Of a DNA stretch of 64,000 bases, positions 23,901-32,714 are shown piece after piece. The stretch lies in assembly GCF_002159265.1 (NCBI RefSeq), contig NZ_NFHG01000002.1, positions 186,001 through 250,000 of the forward strand, given 5' to 3'. Source of the stretch: Flavonifractor sp. An82. Its GTDB lineage: Bacteria; Bacillota; Clostridia; Oscillospirales; Oscillospiraceae. Numbering within the stretch: position 1 is the first letter of the stretch; the number at the start of each line of letters is the position of its first letter. The notes under the pieces are model-generated. The model had not been told where the DNA came from. It was given only the letters and a program-made list of their open reading frames with translations, and did no database searches. The position numbers and the translations under genes are program-made.

Positions 23901-25247
23901 ATGAAGAAACGTCTGTTTGCGCTTGCGTTGACCGGCGCCATGGTAGCTGGTATGCTGACCGGCTGCGGCGGCGGTGGTACTCCCTCCGGCGATTCCTCTC
24001 CTTCCGGCGGTGGAGATGCCACCGGCGGCAAGGTATATTACCTGAACTTCAAGCCGGAGCAGGACGCCCAGTGGCAGGAGCTGGCTGAGCTGTACACCGA
24101 GGAGACCGGCGTGGAGGTCACCGTCCTCACTGCTGCCTCCGGCAACTATGAGACCACTCTGAAGTCCGAGATGGCCAAGACCGACGCCCCCACCCTCTTC
24201 CAGGTCAACGGCCCCGTGGGTCTGGCCGCCTGGAAGGACTACTGCTATGACCTGACCGGCTCGGCTGTGGCCGGCGAGCTGTCCAGCGACGAATTCGCCC
24301 TGATGGACGGGGACAAGATGGCCGGCATCGGCTACGTCATCGAGACCTACGGCATCATCTACAACAAGACGCTGCTGGAGCAGGCCGGCTACTCCGCCGA
24401 GGACATCAAGAGCTTCGCCGACCTGAAGAAGGTGGCCGAGGACATCACCGCCCGCAAGGACGAGCTGGGCTTCTCCGCCTTCACCTCCGCCGGCATGGAC
24501 GGCTCCTCCGACTGGCGCTTCAAGACCCACCTGGCCAACCTGCCCATCTACTATGAGTACAAGGCCGACGGTATCGGCACCACCGACGCCATCAAGGGCA
24601 CCTATCTGGACAACTACCGCCAGATCTGGGATCTGTACATCAACAATGCCACCTGCGAGCCCACCCTGCTGTCCACCAAGACCGGCGATGACGCCGTGGC
24701 TGAGTTTGTCACCGGTCAGGCCGTGTTCTATCAGAATGGCACCTGGGCCTACAACGACGTGGCCGAGCTGGGCGACGAGAATCTGGGTATGCTGCCCATC
24801 TACATCGGTGTGGACGGCGAGGAGAGCCAGGGCCTGTGCACCGGCTGCGAAAACTACTGGTGCGTCAACGCCAACGCCTCCGAGGCCGATATCAAGGCCA
24901 CCCTGGACTTCATGAACTGGTGCGTCACCTCCGAGACCGGCGTCCAGGCCATGTGCGGCGGCGAGGGCGCCATGCCCTCCGGCCAGCCCGGCATGGGCTT
25001 CGTGATCCCCTTCCAGGGCAACCTGGAGTCCACCAACCCCCTGGTGAACATCGCCAGCCAGTATGTGGCCGACGGTTACACCTCCGTGTCCTGGAACTTC
25101 CCCACCATGCCCTCTGAGGAGTGGAAGAACGGTGTGGGCTCCGCCCTCACCAGCTATGCCGCCGATCAGAGCGACGCCCACTGGGACGCCGTGGTGTCCG
25201 CCTTTGTGGATGGCTGGGCTGCCGAGGCTGCTGCCGTCAACAGCTGA
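23901..25247 (+). CDS. Extracellular sugar-binding lipoprotein of an ABC importer
   Basis: This 448-residue precursor has a lipoprotein signal peptide (MKKRLFALALTGAMVAGML) with lipobox LTGC, so mature Cys23 or so would be lipid-anchored, followed by a Gly/Ser/Pro linker. The body is a family-1 solute-binding protein (LAELYTEETGVEVTVLTAAS near 60, FVTGQAVFYQNGTWAYND near 270). It delivers an oligosaccharide to the two permeases downstream. The neighbouring malQ suggests maltodextrin or another alpha-glucan fragment. ATG 23901 follows CAGGAGG. Codon use is strongly biased to C-ending codons, as in a highly expressed gene. Confidence 0.93.
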   Translation: MKKRLFALALTGAMVAGMLTGCGGGGTPSGDSSPSGGGDATGGKVYYLNFKPEQDAQWQELAELYTEETGVEVTVLTAASGNYETTLKSEMAKTDAPTLFQVNGPVGLAAWKDYCYDLTGSAVAGELSSDEFALMDGDKMAGIGYVIETYGIIYNKTLLEQAGYSAEDIKSFADLKKVAEDITARKDELGFSAFTSAGMDGSSDWRFKTHLANLPIYYEYKADGIGTTDAIKGTYLDNYRQIWDLYINNATCEPTLLSTKTGDDAVAEFVTGQAVFYQNGTWAYNDVAELGDENLGMLPIYIGVDGEESQGLCTGCENYWCVNANASEADIKATLDFMNWCVTSETGVQAMCGGEGAMPSGQPGMGFVIPFQGNLESTNPLVNIASQYVADGYTSVSWNFPTMPSEEWKNGVGSALTSYAADQSDAHWDAVVSAFVDGWAAEAAAVNS

Positions 25248-25341
25248 GCAACTGCAACTGAAACTGCTGATCGGGCAGCGGGCGGGCATTCTGCCCGTCC
25301 GCTGCCCCTGTTTTTGAAATCTGAGAGAGGAGGCCGGAGCT

Positions 25342-26184
25342 TTGGAAAAGGCGATCAAGCGATATTTTCCTATCTTCCTCATTCCGACCCTTGCTGCGTT
25401 TACCATCGGCTTTATCGTGCCCTTTATTATGGGTATCTGGCTGTCTTTTTGTGAATTCACCACCGTGACGGACGCCACCTTCGTGGGCCTGAGCAACTAT
25501 ATTAAGGCCTTCCAGGATACCATCTTCCGCCACGCCTTTTGGTATACCGCCCTCTTTGCGGTGGTCTCCCTGGTGGTCATCAATGTGATCGCTTTTGCCA
25601 TTGCCCTGGCCCTGACCCAGAAGATCCGGGGCACCAACATCTTCCGTACCGTGTTCTTTATGCCTAACCTGATCGGCGGTATCGTGCTGGGCTACATCTG
25701 GCAGCTCATCTTCAACGGTATTCTGGCTGTCTATTCCACCGCCCTCAACCTCAACGAGTGGTACGGCTTTGCCGGACTAGTGATCCTGGTGTCCTGGCAG
25801 CAGATCGGCTATATGATGATCATCTATATCGCCGGGCTCCAGTCCATCCCCGGTGACGTGATGGAGGCCGCCGCCATCGACGGTGCCAGCGGTCCCCAGC
25901 GCCTGTTCAAGGTCACCATCCCTATGATGATGCCCTCTATCACCATCTGCACCTTCCTGTCGGTGGTCAACGGCTTCAAGCTTTTTGACCAGAACCTGTC
26001 CCTTACCGCCGGTGAGCCCGCCAAGATGTCCGAGCTGCTGGCCATGAACATCTACACCACCTTCTACGGCCGCACCGGCTGGGAGGGCGTGGGCCAGGCC
26101 AAGGCCGTGATCTTCTTTGTGCTGGTGGTGGCCATCGGACTGATCCAGCTGCGGGCCACCCGTTCCAAGGAGGTGCAGCAGTAA
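25342..26184 (+). CDS. Sugar ABC transporter permease, MalF type
   Basis: This 280-residue membrane protein has six transmembrane segments and the EAA loop EAAAIDGASGPQRLFKVTIP near 173-192, which contacts the ATPase. The best start is TTG at 25342, 7 bases or so after GAGAGGAGG. A 94-base gap after the binding-protein gene holds no clear terminator. Its stop overlaps the start of the next permease (TAATG), so the two subunits are translationally coupled. Confidence 0.93.
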   Translation: MEKAIKRYFPIFLIPTLAAFTIGFIVPFIMGIWLSFCEFTTVTDATFVGLSNYIKAFQDTIFRHAFWYTALFAVVSLVVINVIAFAIALALTQKIRGTNIFRTVFFMPNLIGGIVLGYIWQLIFNGILAVYSTALNLNEWYGFAGLVILVSWQQIGYMMIIYIAGLQSIPGDVMEAAAIDGASGPQRLFKVTIPMMMPSITICTFLSVVNGFKLFDQNLSLTAGEPAKMSELLAMNIYTTFYGRTGWEGVGQAKAVIFFVLVVAIGLIQLRATRSKEVQQ

Positions 26185-27020
26185 TGAAGCGGAAACAGCG
26201 TATGAACCGGCTGGGAACCGGTATCTTTACCTTCATCAGTATTTTCTACATACTGCCCATTGTGGTGGTGCTCTTCAACTCCTTCAAGAAAAAATCCTAC
26301 ATCAACCTGGAGCCCTTCAAGCTGCCCAATGAGACTACCTTCACCGGCCTGGACAACTATACCACTGCCATCGACCAATATGGCTTCCTGGAGGCGGTGG
26401 GCTGGACGGTGTTCATTACCGTGGGCTCGGTGCTGGTCATTCTGATCTGTACCTCCATGTGTGCCTGGTTCATTACCCGGGTGAAAAACCGCTTTACCAA
26501 GGGCATCTATATCCTGTGTGTGTTTTCCATGGTGGTCCCCTTCCAGATGGTCATGTTCACCCTGTCCCTGGTCACCGACCGGCTGGGTCTGGGCACACCC
26601 TGGGGCCTCATCATCATTTATCTGGGCTTTGGCGCCGGCCTGGCGGTATTCATGTTCTGCGGTTTCGTCAAGTCCATCCCCATTGAGATTGAAGAAGCTG
26701 CTATGATCGACGGCTGCTCCCCTATCCGTACCTTCTTCTCTGTGGTGCTCCCCATTATGAAGCCCACCTATATCTCGGTGGGTATTCTGGAGACCATGTG
26801 GATCTGGAATGACTTCCTGCTGCCCTATCTGACGCTGGACATCAAGAAGTACAAGACCATCTCCATTGTCATCCAGTACATGAAGGGATCCTATGGCCGG
26901 GTGGATATGGGCGCCATCATGGCCGCCCTCATCATGGCGGTGATCCCCGTAGTGGTGTTCTACCTGTCCTGCCAGAAGTACATCATCAAAGGCGTGGCTG
27001 CCGGCGCAGTCAAGGGATAA
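26184..27020 (+). CDS. Sugar ABC transporter permease, MalG type
   Basis: This 278-residue permease has six transmembrane segments and the EAA motif EEAAMIDGCSPIRTFFSVVLP near residue 170. It pairs with the MalF-type subunit. No ATP-binding subunit gene follows; as in many Firmicutes carbohydrate importers, a shared MsmX-type ATPase encoded elsewhere probably energises the complex. The gene is followed after 32 bases by the LacI regulator. Confidence 0.93.
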   Translation: MKRKQRMNRLGTGIFTFISIFYILPIVVVLFNSFKKKSYINLEPFKLPNETTFTGLDNYTTAIDQYGFLEAVGWTVFITVGSVLVILICTSMCAWFITRVKNRFTKGIYILCVFSMVVPFQMVMFTLSLVTDRLGLGTPWGLIIIYLGFGAGLAVFMFCGFVKSIPIEIEEAAMIDGCSPIRTFFSVVLPIMKPTYISVGILETMWIWNDFLLPYLTLDIKKYKTISIVIQYMKGSYGRVDMGAIMAALIMAVIPVVVFYLSCQKYIIKGVAAGAVKG

Positions 27021-27052
27021 GCGCCGGAGCAGACGACAAGGGGTGAATTTCT

Positions 27053-28060
27053 TTGACCATCAAGGACATAGCAAAGCTGTCCGGATACGCGGTGGGTACG
27101 GTATCCCGTGTGCTGAATAACCGTCCGGATGTGTCCGAGGAGGCCCGCGCCAAGGTGCTGGCGGTGGTGGAGGCCAACAACTTCAAACTGAACAGCAACG
27201 CCAAGCACCTGAAGCAGCAGGCCAGCAGCGGTGTGGCGCTTATCGTCAAGGGCACACAGAACATGCTCTTTGCCGACCTGGTGGAACGGATTCAGACCCG
27301 CATCAGGGACAGCGGCCACCCCAGCCTCATCTACTATATCGACGAGGATGATAATGAGATCAAGCAGGCTATTCAGGTATGCCGGGAGCGGCGACCCATG
27401 GGCATTCTCTTCCTGGGCAGCAACCTGAGCCTGTTTCAGACCGGCTTTTCCCAGATCACCATTCCCTGTGTGCTGGTGACCAACTCAGCGGCGGGGCTGG
27501 ACCTGCCCAACCTGTCCAGCGTCAGTACCGACGACACCGACGGCGCCCGCCGGGCAGTGGAGCGGCTCATGGAGCTGGGCCACCACACCATCGGTATTCT
27601 GGGCGGCCGGGCGGAGCAGTCCAACGCCGCCCAGGCCCGTCTTGAGGGAGTGCGGCAGGCCTTCCGGGCCCGGGGGCTGGTTCTGGACGAGGAGCGGCAG
27701 TGCGAGACTGCCCGATTCGACCTGTCCGGCGGCTATGCCGCCGTAGAGCGACTGCTGGATAAGCTGCCCGGGATGACTGCCCTGTTTGCCATGTCCGACG
27801 TGCAGGCCCTGGGTGCCATGCGGGCCCTCCATGATCGGGGCCTGCGGGTGCCGGAGGACATCTCGGTGCTGGGCTATGACGGCATCGAGCTGGGGCGGTA
27901 CGCCGTACCCCGGCTCACCACCGTCCGTCAGGACGCCCAACGGCTGGCAGAGCGGAGCGTGGACATTCTGATCCACCAGATCCGGGATGGCGGGGGCCCC
28001 GTCCATGAACTGCTGCCCCATATCCTTCTTGACGGAGAGAGTGTAAAGGAAAGGACTTGA
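27053..28060 (+). CDS. LacI family transcriptional regulator
   Basis: This 335-residue regulator starts at TTG 27053 after AAGGGGTG. The N-terminal helix-turn-helix and hinge (IKDIAKLSGYAVGTVSRVLN, residues 3-22) are canonical, followed by a periplasmic-binding-like sugar sensor domain with DDTDGARRAVERLMELGH near 162. It lies inside the operon between the permeases and malQ, so it is controlled by the operon it probably represses through the palindromes at 23836-23862. The inducer is likely the imported saccharide. Confidence 0.92.
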   Translation: MTIKDIAKLSGYAVGTVSRVLNNRPDVSEEARAKVLAVVEANNFKLNSNAKHLKQQASSGVALIVKGTQNMLFADLVERIQTRIRDSGHPSLIYYIDEDDNEIKQAIQVCRERRPMGILFLGSNLSLFQTGFSQITIPCVLVTNSAAGLDLPNLSSVSTDDTDGARRAVERLMELGHHTIGILGGRAEQSNAAQARLEGVRQAFRARGLVLDEERQCETARFDLSGGYAAVERLLDKLPGMTALFAMSDVQALGAMRALHDRGLRVPEDISVLGYDGIELGRYAVPRLTTVRQDAQRLAERSVDILIHQIRDGGGPVHELLPHILLDGESVKERT

Positions 28061-28064
28061 GATT

Positions 28065-29561
28065 ATGCGCACCGGCGGCATCCTGATGCACATTACCTCC
28101 CTGCCCTCCCCCTACGGCGTGGGCACCATGGGGGAGAGCGCCCGCCACTTCGTGGATTTTCTGCAGGCGGCAGGGCAGTCCCTGTGGCAGATCCTGCCCA
28201 TCTGTCCTACCAGCTACGGGGACTCCCCCTATCAGAGCTTTTCCACCTTCGCGGGCAATCCCTATCTCATCGATCTGGACGATCTGACCGCCGACGGGCT
28301 GCTGGACCGGGCAGACTATGCGGGGCTGGACTGGGGCGGGGACCCGCTGATGGTGGACTACGGCAAGCTCTACCAGAACCGCTATCCGGTGCTGCGGAAG
28401 GCCTGCCGGGCACTGCTGGCCGCGCCCACTGCGGACTACCGGTCTTTTTGTGAAAAAAACGCCTTTTGGCTGGAGGATTACGCCCTCTTTATGGCGATGA
28501 AGGAGGCCAACGGCGGCGAGCCCTGGACCGACTGGGAGCAGGCCATCCAGAACCGGGAGGTGGTAGCTCTCAACCGGGTACGCCGGGCCCTGGAGGGGGA
28601 TATCGCCTTCTGGCGCAGTGTGCAGTACCTCTTCTTCCGGCAGTGGAACGCTCTGAAGGATTATGCCAATGAGCATGACGTGCGCATCATCGGAGACCTG
28701 CCCATCTATGTCTCCGCCGACAGCGTGGACGTGTGGGCCCATCCTGAGCAGTTCCAGCTGGACGAGCACCGGCGGCCTACCGAGGTGGCGGGCTGTCCGC
28801 CTGACGGCTTCTCAGCCGACGGTCAGCTGTGGGGAAACCCCCTCTTCAATTGGGAGGCCATGGAGCGGGACGGCTTTGCCTGGTGGGTGCGCCGCATCGC
28901 GTACCAGTTTGAGATCTATGACGTGCTGCGTATCGATCACTTCCGCGGCTTTGACGCCTACTATGCCATTCCCTACGGGGAGACCACCGCCCAGAACGGG
29001 CGCTGGCGGCAGGGACCGGGGATGAAGCTCTTCCGGGCGGTGGAGGCTTCCCTGGGAAAAAAGGAGATCATCGCTGAGGACCTGGGCTTCCTCACCCCGT
29101 CGGTCCACCGGCTCCGGGAGGAGACGGGCTTCCCTGGTATGAAGGTGCTGGAGTTTGCCTTCGACCGGCGGGACGGTGGCGGACCGGCCTATCTGCCCCA
29201 TAACTATCCCACCAATTGCGTGGTCTATGTGGGCACCCACGACAACGAGACTGCCGTGGGCTGGCTGGAAACCGCACATCCTGAGGATGTGGCCCATGCC
29301 CGGGAATATCTCCGCCTGGACCCCCGGGAGGGGGAGCACTGGGGCATGATGCGGGCGGTGTGGGCCAGCGTGGGCCGCTGCGCGGTGGTGCAGATGCAGG
29401 ATGTGCTTGGCCTGGGCCGGGAGGGACGTATGAATATCCCCTCCACCCTGGGGGGCAAAAACTGGACCTGGCGGGCCCCGGCGGGCTTTGACTCCCCGGA
29501 GCTGGCGGCCCGGCTACGCCGCCAGATGGCCCTGTATGGCCGCCTGCCGGAACAGGAATAA
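28065..29561 (+). CDS. malQ: 4-alpha-glucanotransferase (amylomaltase, GH77)
   Basis: This 498-residue cytoplasmic enzyme transfers glucan segments between maltooligosaccharides. GH77 signatures are present: WQILPICPTSYGDSPYQSFS near 44, LRIDHFRGFDAYYAIPYG near 290 with the nucleophile Asp, AEDLGFLTP near 340 with the acid/base Glu, and YVGTHDNETAVGW near 388 with the third carboxylate. The ATG at 28065 is 4 bases after the LacI stop. Its place closes the importer operon and indicates an alpha-1,4-glucan substrate. Confidence 0.96.
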   Translation: MRTGGILMHITSLPSPYGVGTMGESARHFVDFLQAAGQSLWQILPICPTSYGDSPYQSFSTFAGNPYLIDLDDLTADGLLDRADYAGLDWGGDPLMVDYGKLYQNRYPVLRKACRALLAAPTADYRSFCEKNAFWLEDYALFMAMKEANGGEPWTDWEQAIQNREVVALNRVRRALEGDIAFWRSVQYLFFRQWNALKDYANEHDVRIIGDLPIYVSADSVDVWAHPEQFQLDEHRRPTEVAGCPPDGFSADGQLWGNPLFNWEAMERDGFAWWVRRIAYQFEIYDVLRIDHFRGFDAYYAIPYGETTAQNGRWRQGPGMKLFRAVEASLGKKEIIAEDLGFLTPSVHRLREETGFPGMKVLEFAFDRRDGGGPAYLPHNYPTNCVVYVGTHDNETAVGWLETAHPEDVAHAREYLRLDPREGEHWGMMRAVWASVGRCAVVQMQDVLGLGREGRMNIPSTLGGKNWTWRAPAGFDSPELAARLRRQMALYGRLPEQE

Positions 29562-29595
29562 AGAAAAACGTGCGCCGTAAGGCGCACGTTTTTCT
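29562..29595. terminator. Terminator between malQ and the SLH glycosidase gene
   Basis: Fifteen-base arms (AGAAAAACGTGCGCC and complement) around GTAA serve both converging genes. Confidence 0.9.
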
Positions 29596-29609
29596 TTTCT
29601 AAGCTGGAA

Positions 29610-32600
29610 TTACAGCATGGCGTACAGCAGCTTGGCCACCTCGCCCCGGGTGATGGAGTCGGAGGGGCGGATCTGGTTGTTGTTGCCGCTGACCACGCCC
29701 TGGGCCACCAGGGTCTTGACGTAGGAGAGGGACCAGGAGGGGACCTGCCCGGCGTCACTGAAGGTGAGCTCGGCCTGGGCAAAGCCCTTGGCCTGGGTGC
29801 GGCCCAGAATGGTCATGGCCTCGGCCCGGGTGATGGTGGCCGAGGGGTTGGCCAGCAGCTGGCCGCCGCTGGAGGCGCCCTGGAGGATGCCCAGGCTGTA
29901 CATGGCCTTGACCTCAGTGAGAGCCCAGGAGGGGATGCTGGCGGTGTCGGCGAAAGGCAGCTGCACGCTGGCATAGTTGGCCAGATCCAGATCCATCCAC
30001 CGGGCCACCAGAGCGAAGAATTCCGCTCGGGTGATGTTCTTGTCCGGCTGATACAGAGGCGTATCGCCGCCGGTGCCCTGGGAGACTCCCTGGTCGTACA
30101 GGAAGGTGGCGTAGGGCTCCGCCCAGTGGCCGGTCATGTCGGAGAAGGGGCTGGTGCGGCTGGAGGCGGGCTTGATGTCCGCCGAGGCCCGGCCCAGGTT
30201 GCCGCTGGCGTCGGAGACAGTGACCGTGACCCGGTGATAACCGTTGTCGGCAGAGGGGAGGGTGGCGGTCAGGGTGCCGGAAGCCTCATTCCAGGAACCG
30301 GTCATGACGGTGCCATCATAGGTGAGGGTCACCTGGCTCTGGGGGATGGAGGCGTCCACATCGTCCTGCACGGTGGCGGTGAGCTGGGTGCCCTTCACAG
30401 AGACCTTCACCGTAGGCGCGGTGGTGTCGGTGACCTTCTGATTGGCGGTGACCAGCTGATCCAGCCAGATGGCGCCGGAGGTCTTGCTGCCGCCGTAGAT
30501 CACATCCAGGCTCAGCAGGGAGGTGGCCCCGGCGGGCAGCTGGACCATCACATACTTCCAGCCGGTGAAGTCCAGGCCGGTGAGCAGGAACTGCTGGACC
30601 TGTCCGCTGGAATCCAGAACGCTGGCCATCAGGGTATTGCCGGAGCCGTCGCCGTACACCCACATACCCAGCCAGCTCTCACCGGAGGGGATGGACAGGG
30701 AGGTGGACAGGGAGGCGGCGCCGCTGGAAGCGTTATAGGACAGCTTCAGGCTCTGCTTGCCGTTGTGGATGTAGTCGGAAGAAATTTCCCCGGAGGCGGT
30801 GGCAGTGGCCGTACTGGTAAAGGACGACAGGCTGCCCTCGCAGGAATCCAGGGTCTTGACGTGGCCGGCGATGGTCACCGGGATAGAGACGCTCCTGCCG
30901 CCGGCCGATACGGTCAGGGTACCGCTGCCGCTGGTGGAGGCGGCGGTGAGCACACCGTTGGCATCCACCGTGCCCAGCGCGGGGTCCAGGGACCAGGTAA
31001 AGCAGGTATCCTGGGAGGAGAGGGACAGGGAACGGTAGATGGCGGTGGCCTTCAGGCTGACCTGCTGGCCGGGGTCCAGGCTGAGGGAGCTTACCTTGGC
31101 TCCGGTGGACTCATTGGTGATGGTGATGGAGTCCGGGGTGGAGACGGTGGTCAGGTAGGCGGTACCGGAGGCGCTGCCGTCGGAGGCGGTGACCTGAGAG
31201 AAGCCGCTCTGGCTGCCGGCGGTAAACAGACCGTTCTGATCCACGGTGCCCCCTCCCTCTGACACGGACCAGGTGACCTCGTTGCTGTCGGTGGGGTAGT
31301 AATTGGTGTCCAGACCGGAGGCGGAGAGCTGGACGGTGGCCCCGGAGAGCAGCATGGAGTCAGTGGGGGTCACATAGTAGCTGTCCAGCTGACCGGTGGG
31401 CTGGAGGGTGGTGGTCAGGAAAATGGCGGTGCTGTTGGCGCGCTGAGAGCCGTCGGAGGGCCGGTTGATCACCTGCATGCCGTCGGTCTCCGGATAGGTG
31501 ACGCCGATGGTGGTGGAGCCACCGCCGTCCATGGCCACCGCGTCCACGCAGCCCAGCTCGGCCAGCCGCTGGGCCACCTGGGTCAGAGTACAGCCCACGC
31601 TGTAGCCCGACTGCTTGCCGTCAATGGTGTAGAAGATGGCGGAGCCGTCGGCCTTGACACCCACCGCCGTCCAGGCGGTGCGCTCCGAGGGCAGGCCGGA
31701 GTTGACCGTGCCGCCGGAGAGGATCTTGTAGGTGCCGCCGATGGCCTGGTCCACAGTATTCCAGCGCTCGTCGGTGCTGGTGACGGACAAGGTCACCGTA
31801 TCGCCGGGCTGAAGTGCCCGGAGCTTGGCCAGAATATCGGCGTTATCCTTGGCGTTCATGGTGAGCACCGCCTTCCCCTCAGGAATGGCGATGCTGCCGG
31901 TGGATTCCAGCACCTGCTCCACCTGGTACTGGACCTGCTGGCCGATGGTGGGCTGGGTGGCGCTGCCGCTGCCGTCGTCCACCGGGGTGAGGATCACGTC
32001 CACACCAGCGTCGGCGTTCTGGGTGGTGGTGGCAAAGTCGGAGGTGAGCAGGGTCAGGCCGCCGCTGGTGTCGCTGGCGGTAATTTTGCGGACCTTGTTG
32101 ATGGCGCCGCTGAGCTTAAAGGTCTCCCCGCCAAAGGTGACGGTGGTGGAAAGGGCGGGCTGGCCGATGAAGGCGGTGCCGTCCTCATAAAAGCCCACGG
32201 CCCAGGCGGTGTTGTAGTAGGGGGTGGCCCGTACCACGCCGTCGGTGACCAGCAGGCCCACGGTGGAGCCGGTGCTCAGCACGTACCAGTCGCCGTTGAT
32301 GCCGGAGACCACCCGCTTGCCCTGATTTTCCAGGCCCTTGGCCATAGTGGACAGGGATTGACGGTTGAGTACCTTATCACCGTAGGCCACGGTGGGTACC
32401 ACATTCTCGTTGGGGCTGTAGGATATGTAGTACTCATGGCGCAGGTCGGAGTAGCTGTCGCTCCAGAAAATGTTTTTGCCAAGGGTGGCGCCCTGGGACA
32501 GCGGGACCTGAGCGGTGTGTACATCCCAGCCCAGGGCATAGGAGGCGGACGCCGCGGTGACGGTCAGGGCCAGAGCCAGACCCAGTGCGGCGCCTCGCCG

Positions 32601-32615
32601 GATAAAATGCTTCAT
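29610..32615 (-). CDS. SLH-anchored phosphodiester glycosidase (NAGPA-domain) surface protein
   Basis: This secreted protein of about 1001 residues starts with a signal peptide (HFIRRGAALGLALALTVTAA, cleavage near SYALG). A NAGPA/phosphodiester glycosidase domain spans roughly residues 60-400, with RVVSGINGDWYV near 90 and the hallmark VDAVAMDGGGSTTIGVTY near 357. Ig-like repeats (about 420-590), a jelly-roll-like region (about 590-740), another Ig-like part and three SLH repeats (about 820 to the end) follow. SLH repeats bind pyruvylated cell-wall polymers, so the enzyme is displayed on the surface. The family removes sugars from phosphodiesters; its substrate here is unknown. Of two adjacent ATGs, 32615 has the better spacing to AGGAGG. 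Confidence 0.88.
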   Translation of the reverse strand: MKHFIRRGAALGLALALTVTAASASYALGWDVHTAQVPLSQGATLGKNIFWSDSYSDLRHEYYISYSPNENVVPTVAYGDKVLNRQSLSTMAKGLENQGKRVVSGINGDWYVLSTGSTVGLLVTDGVVRATPYYNTAWAVGFYEDGTAFIGQPALSTTVTFGGETFKLSGAINKVRKITASDTSGGLTLLTSDFATTTQNADAGVDVILTPVDDGSGSATQPTIGQQVQYQVEQVLESTGSIAIPEGKAVLTMNAKDNADILAKLRALQPGDTVTLSVTSTDERWNTVDQAIGGTYKILSGGTVNSGLPSERTAWTAVGVKADGSAIFYTIDGKQSGYSVGCTLTQVAQRLAELGCVDAVAMDGGGSTTIGVTYPETDGMQVINRPSDGSQRANSTAIFLTTTLQPTGQLDSYYVTPTDSMLLSGATVQLSASGLDTNYYPTDSNEVTWSVSEGGGTVDQNGLFTAGSQSGFSQVTASDGSASGTAYLTTVSTPDSITITNESTGAKVSSLSLDPGQQVSLKATAIYRSLSLSSQDTCFTWSLDPALGTVDANGVLTAASTSGSGTLTVSAGGRSVSIPVTIAGHVKTLDSCEGSLSSFTSTATATASGEISSDYIHNGKQSLKLSYNASSGAASLSTSLSIPSGESWLGMWVYGDGSGNTLMASVLDSSGQVQQFLLTGLDFTGWKYVMVQLPAGATSLLSLDVIYGGSKTSGAIWLDQLVTANQKVTDTTAPTVKVSVKGTQLTATVQDDVDASIPQSQVTLTYDGTVMTGSWNEASGTLTATLPSADNGYHRVTVTVSDASGNLGRASADIKPASSRTSPFSDMTGHWAEPYATFLYDQGVSQGTGGDTPLYQPDKNITRAEFFALVARWMDLDLANYASVQLPFADTASIPSWALTEVKAMYSLGILQGASSGGQLLANPSATITRAEAMTILGRTQAKGFAQAELTFSDAGQVPSWSLSYVKTLVAQGVVSGNNNQIRPSDSITRGEVAKLLYAML

Positions 32616-32667
32616 CATTGTCCTCCTGAAGTCGGTTTACGGATCGATACATACGTTATGTTAACAC

Positions 32668-32701
32668 AAAAGCCGCCGCTTGTAAACCAGCGGCGGCTTT
32701 T
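32668..32701 (-). terminator. Terminator after hemW
   Basis: Perfect 13-base arms (AAAAGCCGCCGCT and complement) with an 8-base loop lie 14 bases past the hemW stop. Confidence 0.9.
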
Positions 32702-32714
32702 AATATGGGATCAG

